Numbered from the stretch's first letter, positions 23,840 to 35,596 are shown. The stretch is DNA of 64,000 nt from Sipunculus nudus (GCA_026874595.1 CM049314.1:69830300-69894299), one strand, 5' to 3'. A program made the numbers and translations. Notes: generated by a model from the letters alone, not told the origin.

Positions 23840-25220
23840 CAGCCGATATCTCAGGAGTGGTTCAATGTATTGAGCTGAAATTTTGCATATCCATAGATCT
23901 AGGATCTCTCCGTCTCGTAGTTGGAAGACTGGTGGTGCCACCTGCAAAAAATGTTTGCGTGATGTCCATCCATGCTTGTCTCGGCCCAACACGTGTGATT
24001 CCGATCCGCTCTGCTCCTCTCCGTCAACAACGTCTTGGGAACGACTCTTAGGAAAACGCCTCGTAAGGTTCCAAATAGGAGACCCCTTTGGAATCGTATA
24101 ATTGACATTTCAAGCGGTGTCAACATAAAATAATTACCTTTTTGTTGTCTTTGGGTGTTTTATAAAACATCTGCAAAGTATTGGCACCAAAATAATGCTC
24201 AATAGCCCTACTTATCCATAATTTTGCCAAGAGCTGATGTGTTTACATAGAGAACAGGCCGCCATAATTACATTAAGTGACCCACAGTCCTTTGCAACGG
24301 GATTTAGACTGGGAACCCGCTCTGATCTTATCGCTATTTGAACTGGAAAAAGCGGGCGATAATAGGTCTCGGTGGCGGGTACCAGTCAATCAACGTCCAC
24401 TCATTACAAATTCCTGTATATTGTTATGTTTAAATCACCGCGGGCTTACAAGGATTGTTAGGGATCATATTTCATTAATATATTAAGGTAAGAACGTGGT
24501 AAAGTTGCCAGAAAGACCCATTTACTACCAAAGACACTAACGGATGCATTTTGGTGTGTATGTTTAGTAGTTTTAAGAGTTTTGTTGGTGCCTTCTACCA
24601 GTGTCTACCATTTCATCATTACAAGGCCCAACTGTACAGGCCATTCTCACAACTGTGATCGTATCACAGTTGTGGATCCGCAACAACATCCATGCGTGTG
24701 CTATATGTTCTTCTTAGTGATTGGTTCAACTTATTGGGCTCCAAATGTGCACAGATCTATGCTTGTCCATAGATCTTGGATACCTCCATCTCATATTGAA
24801 GACTGGTGGCGCCATCTGCAATCGATTTCGAGTGGAATTCAACAGTAAATTTGCTTTAGGTGCAAATTGCTCATATCTCAGGAGTCGTTCAATATGCTGT
24901 TCTGAAATTTGACATGTACATCCATCCTGGAGAGTTTTCTCGTCAACCAGACCACCTAACTCACCGTTTTCATAGTATAAATTAATCTCCTTTTCACAAC
25001 TGTGGTTGCCGTATGGGCCTGAAATTGTGTATGTCCATAGATCTTGGATATATCCATCTAGTATTCAAGACTGGTGGCGCCATCTGCATTCGTTTTTGTG
25101 AAGCCTCCATCCGTACGTTTGCTTTAGGTGAAAAAAGCTTATATCTCAGAAGTGGCTCAATGTATGTGTATTGGTCTGAAATGTGACATGTACATCCATC
25201 CTCAAGAGTTTCCTCGTCGT
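23840..25220. repeat. Decayed satellite-like repeat (ATATCTCAGGAGTGGTTCAATG family)
   Basis: Five partial copies, at about 23845-23945, 24752-24823, 24868-24940, 25014-25090 and 25135-25216. Two alternating halves recur: ATATCTCAGGAGTGGTTCAA...GAAATTTGACATGTACATCC, and TCCATAGATCTTGGATA...AAGACTGGTGGCGCCATCTG. The TGGCGCCA palindrome also closes the three large units upstream (19850, 21685, 23340). No coherent coding frame spans it. Confidence 0.75.
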
Positions 25221-26168
25221 TCCCAATGTCGAAAGGGGGGAGGGCGCCCCTTCTGCCTCTCCCCAGTTCCTAAACCTATGCTATTTTATCAAAGAGAATT
25301 GTGATAACATTATTTACCGTATTGTGGATCCATGAACTCAAGATAAAATGTGATTGGGCACATGTTTAATTGAATTACTCGGTTTCTTTTACTTCAGATT
25401 GTATTTCTGAATACGGAGAAGATATATGTGTTATATATGTGAACAAAGACATTTTAGCGTACATAGTGTTGGGGTAATTTGAAACATTTGCATTTTAATA
25501 TAATAGACGGAGTCGCATTTATAAACAGCTATTTATAATTTTTTTTTATATAATCAGTGCTGAACAACTCATAATGACTGTCAAATCTAATCGAACTATT
25601 TGTTATATACATATAAAACTAACAACATGTATACCTGATACATCGGCTTCAAGTAATGCAAAATATATACATTGCATGTATATGTATACCAATATATATT
25701 TAGATGGATGTGTGCTATTTTTCAATCATTACCTTTCAACAATACTGACGGATTTGCATTATTTAACATGTACATGTGTTTATTGATTTACATTGATTAG
25801 GGTGCCTTTTCAAATGGATGTGTCTTAAGGGTTTTGTGTACATTACATGTTTCCGTGTGCGTGTAAAGTGCTTTTGTCAGCTGTGTGCGTGTTTGTGTGT
25901 ATGCACGAGTTCGTTCTTGCGATTCTTGTGACTTGCGCCCCCCCCCCCCCGCATGTACGTTTAAGCTTATTTGTGTGCATGTGTGTCCGACTACACGTTC
26001 GTTTATCCTGTGATGACCTAGCTGGAAGGTAAGGGGAGATGGTTATATTATTGCAACTTTTGATGTTAATGGAACTTTTGGTATTAATGCAAAGTTCGAC
26101 TCAAATATGAATTTTACTCTTTCCCCTGAAGTCAACTCGGGTGCATATATATAACCCCTATCGGGTTT

Positions 26169-26171
<3 letters not shown>
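25221..26171. other. Gene-free sequence with a poly-C run
   Basis: A C13 run lies at about 25938-25950 inside a GT-rich stretch (25850-26010). No supported gene. Confidence 0.5.

Positions 26172-26210
<39 letters not shown>
26172..26210. repeat. (AG)n microsatellite
   Basis: About 19 GA units. In minus orientation it lies 3' of the tRNA-like segment at 26235-26312, as a SINE tail would. Confidence 0.92.
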
Positions 26211-26215
<5 letters not shown>

Positions 26216-26234
26216 TTTGATGCTAGATTACAGG

Positions 26235-26312
26235 TCGGTCGGTCCATTCCGGATGAGATTCGAACTTTTGTCCTTTCGATTTCCTGTAGGCTGGTCTACC
26301 GCTGAGTTGCCA
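26235..26312 (-). repeat. tRNA-derived SINE head or tRNA pseudogene
   Basis: On the minus strand GTGGCAACTCAGCGGTAGACC resembles a tRNA A box and D arm. AGTTCGAATCTC about 35 bp later matches the B box and T loop. The anticodon stem does not pair cleanly and the acceptor ends do not close, so it is not a working tRNA. A (CT)n tail follows about 30 bp downstream, as in many tRNA-derived SINEs. Confidence 0.45.
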
Positions 26313-28237
26313 CAAAATCCCACATGCTGAGCGTGTTCGAACATATTTTTATAAGAAATAGGGAAGTGACGTATCTACATACTTCATGTATCTACACATT
26401 GACTCTCTTGTCGGCATGGCCCGGCGATATTGTATTCAACTGGATATAAGAAGGTTATATATATTTTGAGCTTTAAAGAGATAGAAGTGAACCAGTGCGA
26501 CTCCTTCCCCCGCAGGCAAGTAAGCGGTGCAATTACGGTCATTGGCTACATCGAGCGTCCACCGTTGACATCATATGTTCCGGTCTGTTAATGATTGCCT
26601 TGATAACGGTCAACCGCTCAACAGTGACTGATTGGTTTGACACGTAGCAGTGTCGCCATAAACAGTTTCAGCTTCATTATTGTGCTCAAAGGCATGCATG
26701 GGTTCACTCGTGTGTCGGGTTGTTTGGCGCAGTCGGATCTGATCAGCAAGTTTGTCATTTCATAAACGGATGAGTCCCAGCGTGTCACATTGTTTATCAC
26801 ACGTGACCACTTATGGGCAAACGTTAAGCCTTTTTTCTTAAATTTACGTATTTTCAGATGAATATCATACAAAAAACGTGGCGAACTTTGCACAACTGAC
26901 CCACGGCTTAATAATTTAAGATACAAAATAAACATCACGACATATATAAAATGTTTAGCAAACTCTATCCTGTAAGGTTTAACTATAATGGCGATCAAGA
27001 AAAGACGTACTTGCTCTCAGAGAAAAGGTAGAAATAATCAAGAAGATCGACAGGAAAGCAGCTTACAGTTTAAAGAAATCTCTTGTTGGCCACGTTCAGG
27101 TTCAAGCATACTCAAGAGTATGTGGTCATAAACATTATGAAGAAAACGCGGATATCCTGTTACATGGCAACATTTGCATATAATGTTGGTAATAGTGATA
27201 AACAATTATATATACTTTTGATTGTAATAAAAACCCCTTTGAATAAAAGTTACAGCATTGTTATAGCTTTACTATTTTATTATATTATTCAAACAATGCG
27301 GTAGCCAAACCATGTTATTTTGCACTTGACTCTGTGTACCACTGAATAATTTGACGCCTTGATTCGACCAGCATTTGAGAAAATAAATTAAATTAAACTC
27401 TTAAATGTCTGTGATTATAAAGATATGTTCTTGCTCAAATGTGGTTATAAGAATGTTATACTGTGAACCGAGATAAAACAAAAAATGTTATAGTGTGAAC
27501 CGATGCTAACAAAATGTTATACTGTGAACCCAGGTATACAAAATTTTATAGTGTGAACTAATGTTAACAAAATAAGAATTTATCAGCAAATTAAGCTCAC
27601 GGGATACTGTTAATATATAATATATAATATATAATTTATATATGATATCTATTATTTTATAAGAGTTCTACACATCAATTGCTGTCATTGAAATTGAAAC
27701 AGTTCTTAGACTTCAAATTCATTAATTTTTATTTAAAGTTATACCAATTTATTTCTAATAACTAAATATTAGATATTTTTCATTAAATGAAGTCACTTTT
27801 AACTTACTTTCTATTTTAAGATTCCCTATTGAGACATTCAAAATTATATATGCACAATGGTTTCCGATTTCTAAGAGAAGGAAGACAAACTTGATTAAAA
27901 GGTGTTTTAGCCACATTGAATTATATTATATGTTATATATGTTACGAAAATATAATATAATATATAATAAAATAGAAACATATGATGTGCAACACATTTT
28001 TATATATTATTTCATAACCATATAGCAAAATTATAATTAACAATACTAATATATAAATAAACATACATACAAACATATGCATAATATGCATATTAAGGAA
28101 TGTTTATATATACGCCTGAGATTAAATGCAAAGTGGGTACTGGTCGATATTAAACATTCAATGCTTATCCTGGCATTTAAGCATGAAGCATATACCGTGT
28201 ATCTGCTCTCTTCTTAAAAGGCTGAGTCTGTGTGTGT
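26313..28237. other. Gene-free AT-rich sequence with a short tandem repeat
   Basis: About 27450-27572 holds four diverged copies of a 30-bp unit (AATGTTATACTGTGAACC...). The minus-strand 126-codon frame at 26618-26998 opens with TTG and has no recognisable domain. 27600-28130 is very AT-rich and featureless. Confidence 0.5.
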
Positions 28238-28273
28238 GAGAGAGAGAGAGAGGGAGAGAGAGAGAGAGAGAGG
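28238..28273. repeat. (GA)n microsatellite
   Basis: GAGA tract with one GGGA interruption, preceded by (GT)n. Confidence 0.9.
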
Positions 28274-29474
28274 GGCGGAGCGGTTGATGGATGTTTTAAA
28301 ATTAAGTTCTTAAAATTACGCATTTATATTTTTGGGTAAATTTAATATATATATATATATTTAATTTCAGATACTCACACATACATACACGATCCGGGGT
28401 ATATCAGGATTTTATTTAAGCCCAAGAACCGCAATTCGTTTGCTTCTCGTGAATACCAGCCCGAAGGAAAATGACAATAGCAGCTGCCGTGTGCACAAGT
28501 GCGCTGTCACACGCCCAACTGATGAGACCAAGATTACGTGGTAATGAAGCGTCGCGAGACTTGCTTTGACCAACTGTCTTTTAACCCGCCCTCATTCATA
28601 AATTAAAACCCCAATAAGGTTAATTGGCCGTCTTTGAAAAAATATCAATATTTGTTTTTTTTTTTACCTGTAAATAAAGTCTACGGCCATGTTTTCATGA
28701 AAGTTATTATCAGTACATGATGGAGGAAGGGGAGGTGGTGTCCCCCTTGCAATCGGGAAAAAATTAATATGCAATGTAAAAAAGGACATTTGAAGCAACT
28801 TTCACAAAATCGCGATGATTTTATATTCCCCAACCATTTTTAACCCTACTACTCAAAAGTCTTTGCATTATGCAGTCAAACTTAAGGGGGATTGGGGTTA
28901 ACGTGTGGCCACCTTTAAGTTTATAATTGTGCAAATTTAGGATATAAACTAATAAGTCTTTGTTCAATTGAAAGTCAACATTCTATAGTGTGTAATATGT
29001 TAATGTCAATGGTGAAAATGCGCATTGAAATATATAACTTGCGCTGCCCCTCTGGATACGTCACTGGATAAACAAGCTTTTATTTCAGCAACACAGGCAT
29101 TATAAAAAAATTCTGAACAAGAATTACTTGCATTAATTAGTACGCGGAATAAGCCAAATATCGCATGAAGCAGGTGTATACCTGACCATAAGAGTGAACC
29201 GCAAACAATCATATGCCACGAGGGTTAATGGGACACGTCAGTTCACGCCCGTACTTAATTAGCACATTTCGCACATCGGTGTCCATCCTGCGTAGTTTCG
29301 ACTCAGTCTCTAAAGTCATGAAGTACACTTCCCACTTCCAATTAGAGCATGTATATTCTTGTACCGGCAGTTGATCCTGGTATATCAGCTGAGGTTAGGC
29401 ACTTAAATCCCCCCTGCCAGCTGTTTAGCCACTTCCATGTATACTAGGCATGATACCCACATCGCCAATGATTA
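28274..29474. other. Gene-free sequence upstream of the GPCR
   Basis: No supported gene. Short (AT)n at about 28346-28360. Confidence 0.5.
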
Positions 29475-29640
29475 CATCATATGTGTGAAATCTGGTTTAA
29501 GGAAACACAGCGTGCTAATTAAAAGTGACGTTTCCACGTCACACTTTTCTCTGTATATTCAATCGATAATGTCATATGTCAAATCTGAATATATGTGGGG
29601 GCGCGCCATGACAAGCATTTGAGGCTACCAAGTATCAAAG
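29475..29640 (+). repeat. Dispersed repeat upstream of the GPCR, inverse copy at 43042-43210
   Basis: This segment and the reverse complement of 43042-43210 share CTGTATATTCAATCGATAAT, CAATCTGAATATATGTRGGG-type and GGCGCGCCA blocks in the same order. It therefore ends about 90 bp before the GPCR start codon. It contains the near-palindrome GTGACGTTTCCACGTCAC (29525-29542), which carries CRE-like TGACGT/ACGTCA half-sites. Confidence 0.75.
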
Positions 29641-29727
29641 TGGACACCATCCCCATGCAGTAGAGCACACTTGAATATGAACTAAAGAAGTCATATAAAT
29701 GTTACAACTGTACTCGCAACATTGACG

Positions 29728-30663
29728 ATGGATTATGACAGTGTGGTGGATATTACCAAGAATGTTATAGTGACTTTGTTATCATTGTGCAATTTCCTTT
29801 CCAACACAACAGCTATTTTCGGGATTTTGCTTTGTCAAGATATCCGCAGAGATAAAGTGTTTCCACTCCTGCTTTCAGTATTTTCCTGCGCTTTTCTATA
29901 TGGAATACCAGGTTGGATAAGTACATATTTGTCGTGGACACAAGCAGAAGACCCTGGAAAAATTCTCGGCACATTTCAACAGTTCATGATTATGTTTCTG
30001 TGCGTTATGTCATTGGCGATGGCATCAGCATTATCTGTATTCAAAACAATCATTATTGTGAAACCCCTACGATCAGCTGCTCTTGTTACTCACACGAGGG
30101 TGCGTATTTCCTGTGCCCTGGTCTGGATAATTTTTGTTGCCTTTATGGGGCCTGCTGCTTTCATGAATACGTATCAATATTACCCGTCAGCTCGTATGAC
30201 GTGGACCGACAGCGAGCGAAAGAGCTATATATATTACTCCGGACGTGCTGTTATTTTTCTTCTTCTAGGAATTCTTACTTTTACAAACGTTTGGATGATC
30301 TGTGTGGTGATTCGTCAAAGGATTAATATGAAACGTTTGCATGTGCAACCAGCAGATGTTCCGGTAACGCCAAATTCGATACTACAAGCTTTTAAATCGG
30401 CCAGGCCTCTCATCGCGGTATGCGCAGTATACAATATCTTCATAACACCAATGATATTTCAAACAGACGTAAGTTTTTGGGTATTCTGGTTTAGCTACAG
30501 TGGATCTATTTTCAACAGTTTTCTCTTCCTCCTCTTCAGTAAAAGGGTCCAAAACTCACTGAAAATGAAGTTTTGGAATAAAATGAGTAGACCTGAAAAC
30601 AGAGAACTTCGAATGGGTGTTTATCACACCGGTGGTGGCCAAGCCGAGACAGGACAGTCATAG
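29728..30663 (+). CDS. Orphan rhodopsin-like GPCR with atypical motifs, single exon
   Basis: An intact 311-residue frame from ATG at 29728 (A at -3, G at +4) to TAG at 30663. Seven hydrophobic segments are visible at about residues 12-36, 45-68, 80-107, 127-147, 172-200, 228-247 and 252-275, placing it in the plasma membrane. Class A landmarks kept are W133 in helix 4 and the KPLR sequence after helix 3 (residues 112-115), where many class A receptors have xPLR. Most others are lost: DRY is replaced by FKT (105-107), there is no Asp in helix 2, helix 6 lacks CWxP, NPxxY in helix 7 reads NSFLF, and both cysteines of the usual extracellular disulphide are absent. No intron is needed. Such divergent intronless receptors are typical of lineage-specific chemosensory or peptide-receptor expansions. 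Ligand and G protein cannot be inferred. The frame also extends upstream to a TTG, which I did not use. Confidence 0.85.
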   Translation: MDYDSVVDITKNVIVTLLSLCNFLSNTTAIFGILLCQDIRRDKVFPLLLSVFSCAFLYGIPGWISTYLSWTQAEDPGKILGTFQQFMIMFLCVMSLAMASALSVFKTIIIVKPLRSAALVTHTRVRISCALVWIIFVAFMGPAAFMNTYQYYPSARMTWTDSERKSYIYYSGRAVIFLLLGILTFTNVWMICVVIRQRINMKRLHVQPADVPVTPNSILQAFKSARPLIAVCAVYNIFITPMIFQTDVSFWVFWFSYSGSIFNSFLFLLFSKRVQNSLKMKFWNKMSRPENRELRMGVYHTGGGQAETGQS

Positions 30664-30999
30664 TGATGAACTTATATGGTTAAATGACCGAGTATATATC
30701 GGACATTTTTTTGCAACTATCAATTCTTATATTTTAAAGACACACGTATCCTCATATTTTAACATTTAGTCCAATGTAGAGTCGTTAATATACTATAGTG
30801 GATTTATGAATGACTATTGCAGAGCATGCGCATGAGACATTTGGCAGTTCAATGACTTGCATATAGTTAGAGTTTTGTCGTGTATGAAATGTTCAATTCT
30901 TATTTGACGTTTAAAGGGAGAGTGCCGTCCTGCTTTCAACATCACTTTGCTGAACATGATCGCACAAAGTATAATTTCATATTAATTTTTGTCAATTTT
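30664..30999 (+). other. 3' flank of the GPCR
   Basis: AT-rich. No canonical AATAAA was seen in the first 300 bp after the stop. No other feature. Confidence 0.4.
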
Positions 31000-31270
31000 T
31001 ACTGTGCTCAAAAGAGGCTGGCGATTAAAACCATATAACGGAACTTCATAACTGTGAAAATATAAAATTGACAAGCGTTATGTCATGTGAGTAACTAAAC
31101 CACACCATCACTTAGTGCAAAATATGTAAACGCTAAGCCAAAAGCCTGAACCAAATCACTTCGAACTGTGATCCGTCCGAAAGCTACGGAAGCATAAAAG
31201 AATCCTGGACCAATCAGTGGAAGCACGAGTAAAACGCCGCGATGGAGGCAGAACAACTGATGGATCAACA
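31000..31270. repeat. Unique flank shared with 43575-43980
   Basis: GACAAGCGTTATGTCATGTG, CTAAACCACACCATCACTTA and GTGATCCGTC words occur in the same order at 43627-43735. This is a diverged direct duplicate of the sequence leading into the 61-bp unit. Confidence 0.8.
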
Positions 31271-32550
31271 CCTTGAGGTAAGAGGTCTTTATTTTTGTTA
31301 GCCCCTTTTCCTGTATCCGTGATCAAAGCCTTCTGGAGGTACGAGGGCTTTGTTTCTATTAGCCCCTTTTCCTGTATCCGTGATCAAAGCCTTCTGGAGG
31401 TACGAGGGCTTTGTTTCTATTAGCCCCTTTTCCTGTATCCGAGATCAAAGCCTTCTGGAGGTACGAGGGCTTTGTTTCTATTAGCCCCTTTTCATGTATC
31501 CGAGATCAAAGCCTTCTGGAGGTACGAGGGCTTTGTTTCTATTAGCCCCTTTTCCTGTATCCGTGATCAAAGCCTTCTGGAGGTACGAGGGCTTTTTTTC
31601 TATTAGCCCCTTTTCCTGTATCCGAGATCAAAGCCTTCTGGAGGTACGAGGGCTTTGTTTCTATTAGCCCCTTTTCCTTTATCCGAGATCAAAGCCTTCT
31701 GGAGGTACGAGGGTTTTGTTTTTATAGGCCCCTTTTCCTGTATCCTTGATCAAAGCCTTCTGGAGGTACGAGGGATTTGTTTCTATTAGCCCTTTTTTTC
31801 TGTATCCGTGATCAAAGCCTTCTGGAGGTACGAGGGCTTTGTTCTTTTTAGCCCCTTTTCCTGTATCCGAGATCAAAGCCTTCTGGAGGTACGAGGGCTT
31901 TGTTTCTATTAGCCCCTTTTCCTGTATCCGTGATCAAAGCCTTCTGGAGGTACGAGGGCTTTTTTTCTATTAGCCCCTTTTCCTGTATCCGAGATCAAAG
32001 CCTTCTGGAGGTACGAGGGCTTTGTTTCTATTAGCCCCTTTTCCTGTATCCGAGATCAAAGCCTTCTGGAGGTACGAGGGTTTTGTTTTTATGGGCCCCT
32101 TTCCCTGTATCCGTGACCAAAGCCTTCTGGAGGTACGAGGGCTTTGTTCTTTTTAGCCCCTTTTCCTGTATCCGTGATCAAAGCCTTCTGGAGGTACGAG
32201 GGCTTTGTTTCTATTAGCCCCTTTTCCTGTATCCGAGATCAAAGCCTTCTGGAAGTACGAGGGTTTTGTTTTATAGGCCCCTACCCTGTGTCCGTGATCA
32301 AAGCCTTCTGGAGGTACGAGGGCTTTGTTCTTTTTAGCCCCTTTTCCTGTATCCGTGATCAAAGCCTTCTGGAGGTACGAGGGCTTTGTTCTTTTTAGCC
32401 CCTTTTCCTGTATTCGTGATCAAAGCCTTCTGGAGGTACGAGGGTTTTGTTCTTTTAGCCCCTTTTCTTGTTTTCGTGATCAATGCCTTCTGGAGTTATA
32501 CGAGGCTTTGTTCTTGCTAAGCTCTTTGTTCCTGTATCCCTGAGGTTGTT
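31271..32550. repeat. 61-bp minisatellite, about 21 copies
   Basis: Tandem units of TAGCCCCTTTTCCTGTATCC + GTGATCAAAGCCTTCTGGAG + GTACGAGGGCTTTGTTTCTAT. Variants such as CGAGATC versus CGTGATC and TTCTTTTTAG versus TTTCTATTAG alternate in blocks, suggesting multi-unit duplications. The last units near 32460-32540 are the most decayed. Open frames of 65-84 codons run through it on both strands, but 61 is not a multiple of three, so they are not genes. Confidence 0.95.
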
Positions 32551-33264
32551 TTATAGGTCGCGACATGTGCGGAGCTATTACAGTATTTATATTTTATTCC
32601 GGATATTATGTCAATGGATTATTGTAAACCTGTATCTTATCTTTTCTTTAAGTTCTTGTCTTTGTCAGGTTACTGTTTTCTATAGCGCTTAAGATTTTCG
32701 CGAGTCCATTAAAAATGCTTTGCTTGATTCCATTCCTACTTCTGATTATATGATATAATCCTAATTTTATTAGTGTTTTTTTTCTCTGTGTACAATATCA
32801 GCTTGCAGAGCTTTTAAAAGTAGAAGTAGAGTATTGGGGATTAGTTGATGTACCACAAATAAATGTTTAATTCTCGACACATACATTTGTCCCTATACTG
32901 ATAATTGGTATGATAATAGTGCAGCAAATAGTAGTGCAATAGTCGAGACATGCATGTAGATAAAAGTGAACATAATGTATTCTCTAACATGTGACTATAT
33001 CAGTGCATTTTTAGGTATAAGTAATTTTAAATGAAAAAAAAAAACAGCTCGTATGGACTTAGTTTACTCAATATGTAAGAATTACACTTGGTGCTGACAC
33101 ACTAAGTATAAACTTTATTTATGCGTGTTATCAACGGATATCATGCTTGTCTTAGCATGGCATTGAAGGAAGTGGCTCCCGTGGTTACAAAAATTTCAGA
33201 TGCACTACATTATTTAGGCAGAAAAATTATAAACCCAAAAGGCATTATTGTATGCTACTCAATA
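32551..33264. other. Gene-free AT-rich sequence
   Basis: No supported coding, RNA or repeat feature. Confidence 0.55.
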
Positions 33265-33782
33265 GCTGTGTCCGGACACGGATACGGATACCGACACGGA
33301 TACGCTTACTATTAATTAGTTATGCGTGTTTCAACTTGTACGTTCGCCGTATTGTGTACCGTACGGCTAAAGTCATAGTTTCTCAAGGTTTGATTTGGCC
33401 TAAAGACAGTTAAATCAAGTATAATAAAGGCATTGGTTAGATATAAACCAGTGAGGTCTTCTATTTTTGAATACTTAATAAATATATATATATATGTATA
33501 CATATTTATATATGCACCACTCATTGATGAATATAACGCCCCTCTTTGTTTCCGGCCCTGTTTATCCGTATTGTTATGTATATATAGTCATATAGTGGAA
33601 AAAATACCCGTACTAAGCCGTTTACGGCGCCGGACGGGGAACCGTTGAGGGAGAGTTCTTAAATTGGTGCATACGCCTCCGTTTCTGTGTCTGTACACGT
33701 TGGAACACATAGTTTATAATATTTTTGCTCTATCTGTATCCGTGTCCGTATCCGTGTCCGGACAAGTGGAAACGCAGCTTAA
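33265..33782. mobile_element. Candidate MITE with GTCCGGACACGGATACGG inverted ends
   Basis: The left end (AGCTGTGTCCGGACACGGATAC..., 33265 on) and the right end in reverse complement (AAGCTGCGTTTCCACTTGTCCGGACACGGATACGG, from 33782, shown in two parts by position) form inverted repeats of about 35 bp. The left arm is missing a TTCCACTTG segment. The right half, including GGCGCCGGACGGGRAACCGT, is shared with 45450-45775 and 47371-47605. It has no coding capacity, so it is a non-autonomous DNA element. Confidence 0.6.
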
Positions 33783-34370
33783 GCATGTCGTTGGCCATGA
33801 CAACCCGACTCAGTAGGCAATCGGGCTGGTAAGCCTACTCGAGTCGTGATACAAGTAATATCGAGGAATGTATCACAGTGTTCTTGCATCAGGTTGCATT
33901 TATATTGTGGTAAACGGCCCATAATCTCAACAGTATGCTAAGTATGATGATTTAAGACAAAAGTATACATGTGAGCTCACAAACCAAACTGAAACACCGT
34001 CTCCATTGACACGGGTCATTTCCTGTATCGGCTGCATGCTGCCTGCGTCCTGTAACCCGTGCGAGCCATACTTGTGTTCATGCCGTCCTTAAATCAACAG
34101 ACATGCCGAGGGATTAACCAATGTGCTGGGTTTAAATGACTTTTCTCGCTCATGTTTGGTATTATTAGAAAGTATAAAAACATGCTAACGATTGGTCTGG
34201 TTTATGTTGATTGACAGTGTACCTGTAGGCCATGAAGCGTTGTCAGAAATGACGAAAATATTTGCATCTTTATGAGGCCTTTTAATGAGTTACTCAGACT
34301 TAGATGTAAAGACGCTCTGGCGCCAGTTATCTGGTCGTAATGCCAGAGGGTCGATATGACGCTAGCTTGT
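33783..34370. other. Segment specific to this copy
   Basis: Lies between the MITE end and the LINE fragment here but is absent from the two related copies at 45775 and 47605, so it is an insertion in this copy or a deletion in theirs. No gene seen. Confidence 0.5.
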
Positions 34371-34870
34371 AGGTGCCGTGTTTATAGTGACACCAAGTCT
34401 TAGAGCAATGGATTGTTTCGAAATATATTTGGACAACAATACACTCTTTTATTTTTTAACAATAAGAGAATTTACCGAATAATGTATAGCTTTACAATAT
34501 AATAACTATATATGATTATATGTCTTTATCACCAGACAAGTCATGGTCACCCAGGTAATAAATTTGTTTGACAAACTAAAGATTATCTTGACCAATAATT
34601 TAATACACGAAATACCCCCTCCCGATTTGTTTTGTTTGAAAGAACATGCATATACACCCTGTTTCAGATTTGTTAAAGGCAATATTATCCAACATGTGCT
34701 CTTTATAAGAGACATCTACCATACCCTGTATTCCATTATCAGAGGTAGAAAACAAGACAACATCATCCACGTACATTAGACAATTGTATTTTATTATATA
34801 CAATAAAATCAGGAAAAAAATACCTTTAATATTACAGATAAATTTTGCTGGTATTAGCTCCTGATTAGGC
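34371..34870 (-). pseudogene. LINE reverse-transcriptase fragment (copy 1)
   Basis: On the minus strand 34790-34635 reads LMYVDDVVLFSTSDNGIQG followed by a segment ending in FNKSETGCICMFF. This is motif C (Y-x-D-D) and the following region of a non-LTR retrotransposon reverse transcriptase. Only about 60 residues survive, with no endonuclease or upstream motifs, so it is a dead fragment. Two further copies of the same fragment lie at 45.9 and 47.7 kb. Confidence 0.7.
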
Positions 34871-35506
34871 ATTGGCAGTAAAGATGAATATTTAAAAAAA
34901 GAGTGAACTCTTGTACTCGTCGTAGTGTCTACAGACATTTTTTTTCTGTAAGTAACAGACCAGCGCGCAAGTCAAAACTTTCTAATAGTATATGTATTGA
35001 TGACATTTTAGTGAACTTCCATTCACACAGATAAAACAAATATAACCAAATTTCATTTCTTCTTGGTATGACTGTTGGGACATGTCTCTGACGTACAGAT
35101 GGTGAATTGATTTATATTTAAGTCATGCGGTCAGAAATAAATTCCGCGATATTTAATAACATAGTTGCTATAATTGTTGCAATAATAGTTGTTAGCAATA
35201 ATTGCTTATATGTTTAAAAATGCATGCCTTAATACTCTTTTCACCTATGTACGTATTATAGCCGATTTATGTTATATACTTAATAGCTGATGAATGCATG
35301 GATGACATAAATTAGCTCTACTTCCAACCTCCCTGTTATGGTAATATTATTTTTACCAAATGTAAGTTAGTATTTTGCGGGAGCCAACGTCAGTACAAAG
35401 GAACATATAGGACATATATTTGCTTACAGCCCCCCCTCCAAAGTAAGTAACTTCACCTGAAGATTATTCTTCTCGAATAAAGAATAATGATTAGTATTTG
35501 TAATAC
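34871..35506. other. Gene-free sequence
   Basis: AT-rich, nothing identified. Confidence 0.5.
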
Positions 35507-35508
35507 AA

Positions 35509-35593
<85 letters not shown>
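35507..35593. repeat. (AT)n-(AG)n compound microsatellite
   Basis: About 24 AT units, then about 19 GA units. The left boundary of the large duplication lies directly after it. Confidence 0.95.

Positions 35594-35596
<3 letters not shown>

Noticed and set aside
26618-26998. 126-codon minus-strand open frame
   Set aside because: Opens with TTG; no domain or splice support.
31679-32543. Repeated peptide frames in the 61-bp array
   Set aside because: A unit of 61 bp is not a multiple of three and stops recur; the frames are short and present on both strands.
31271-32550. CRISPR-like array
   Set aside because: Units are contiguous tandem copies without variable spacers, and the setting is a eukaryotic genome.
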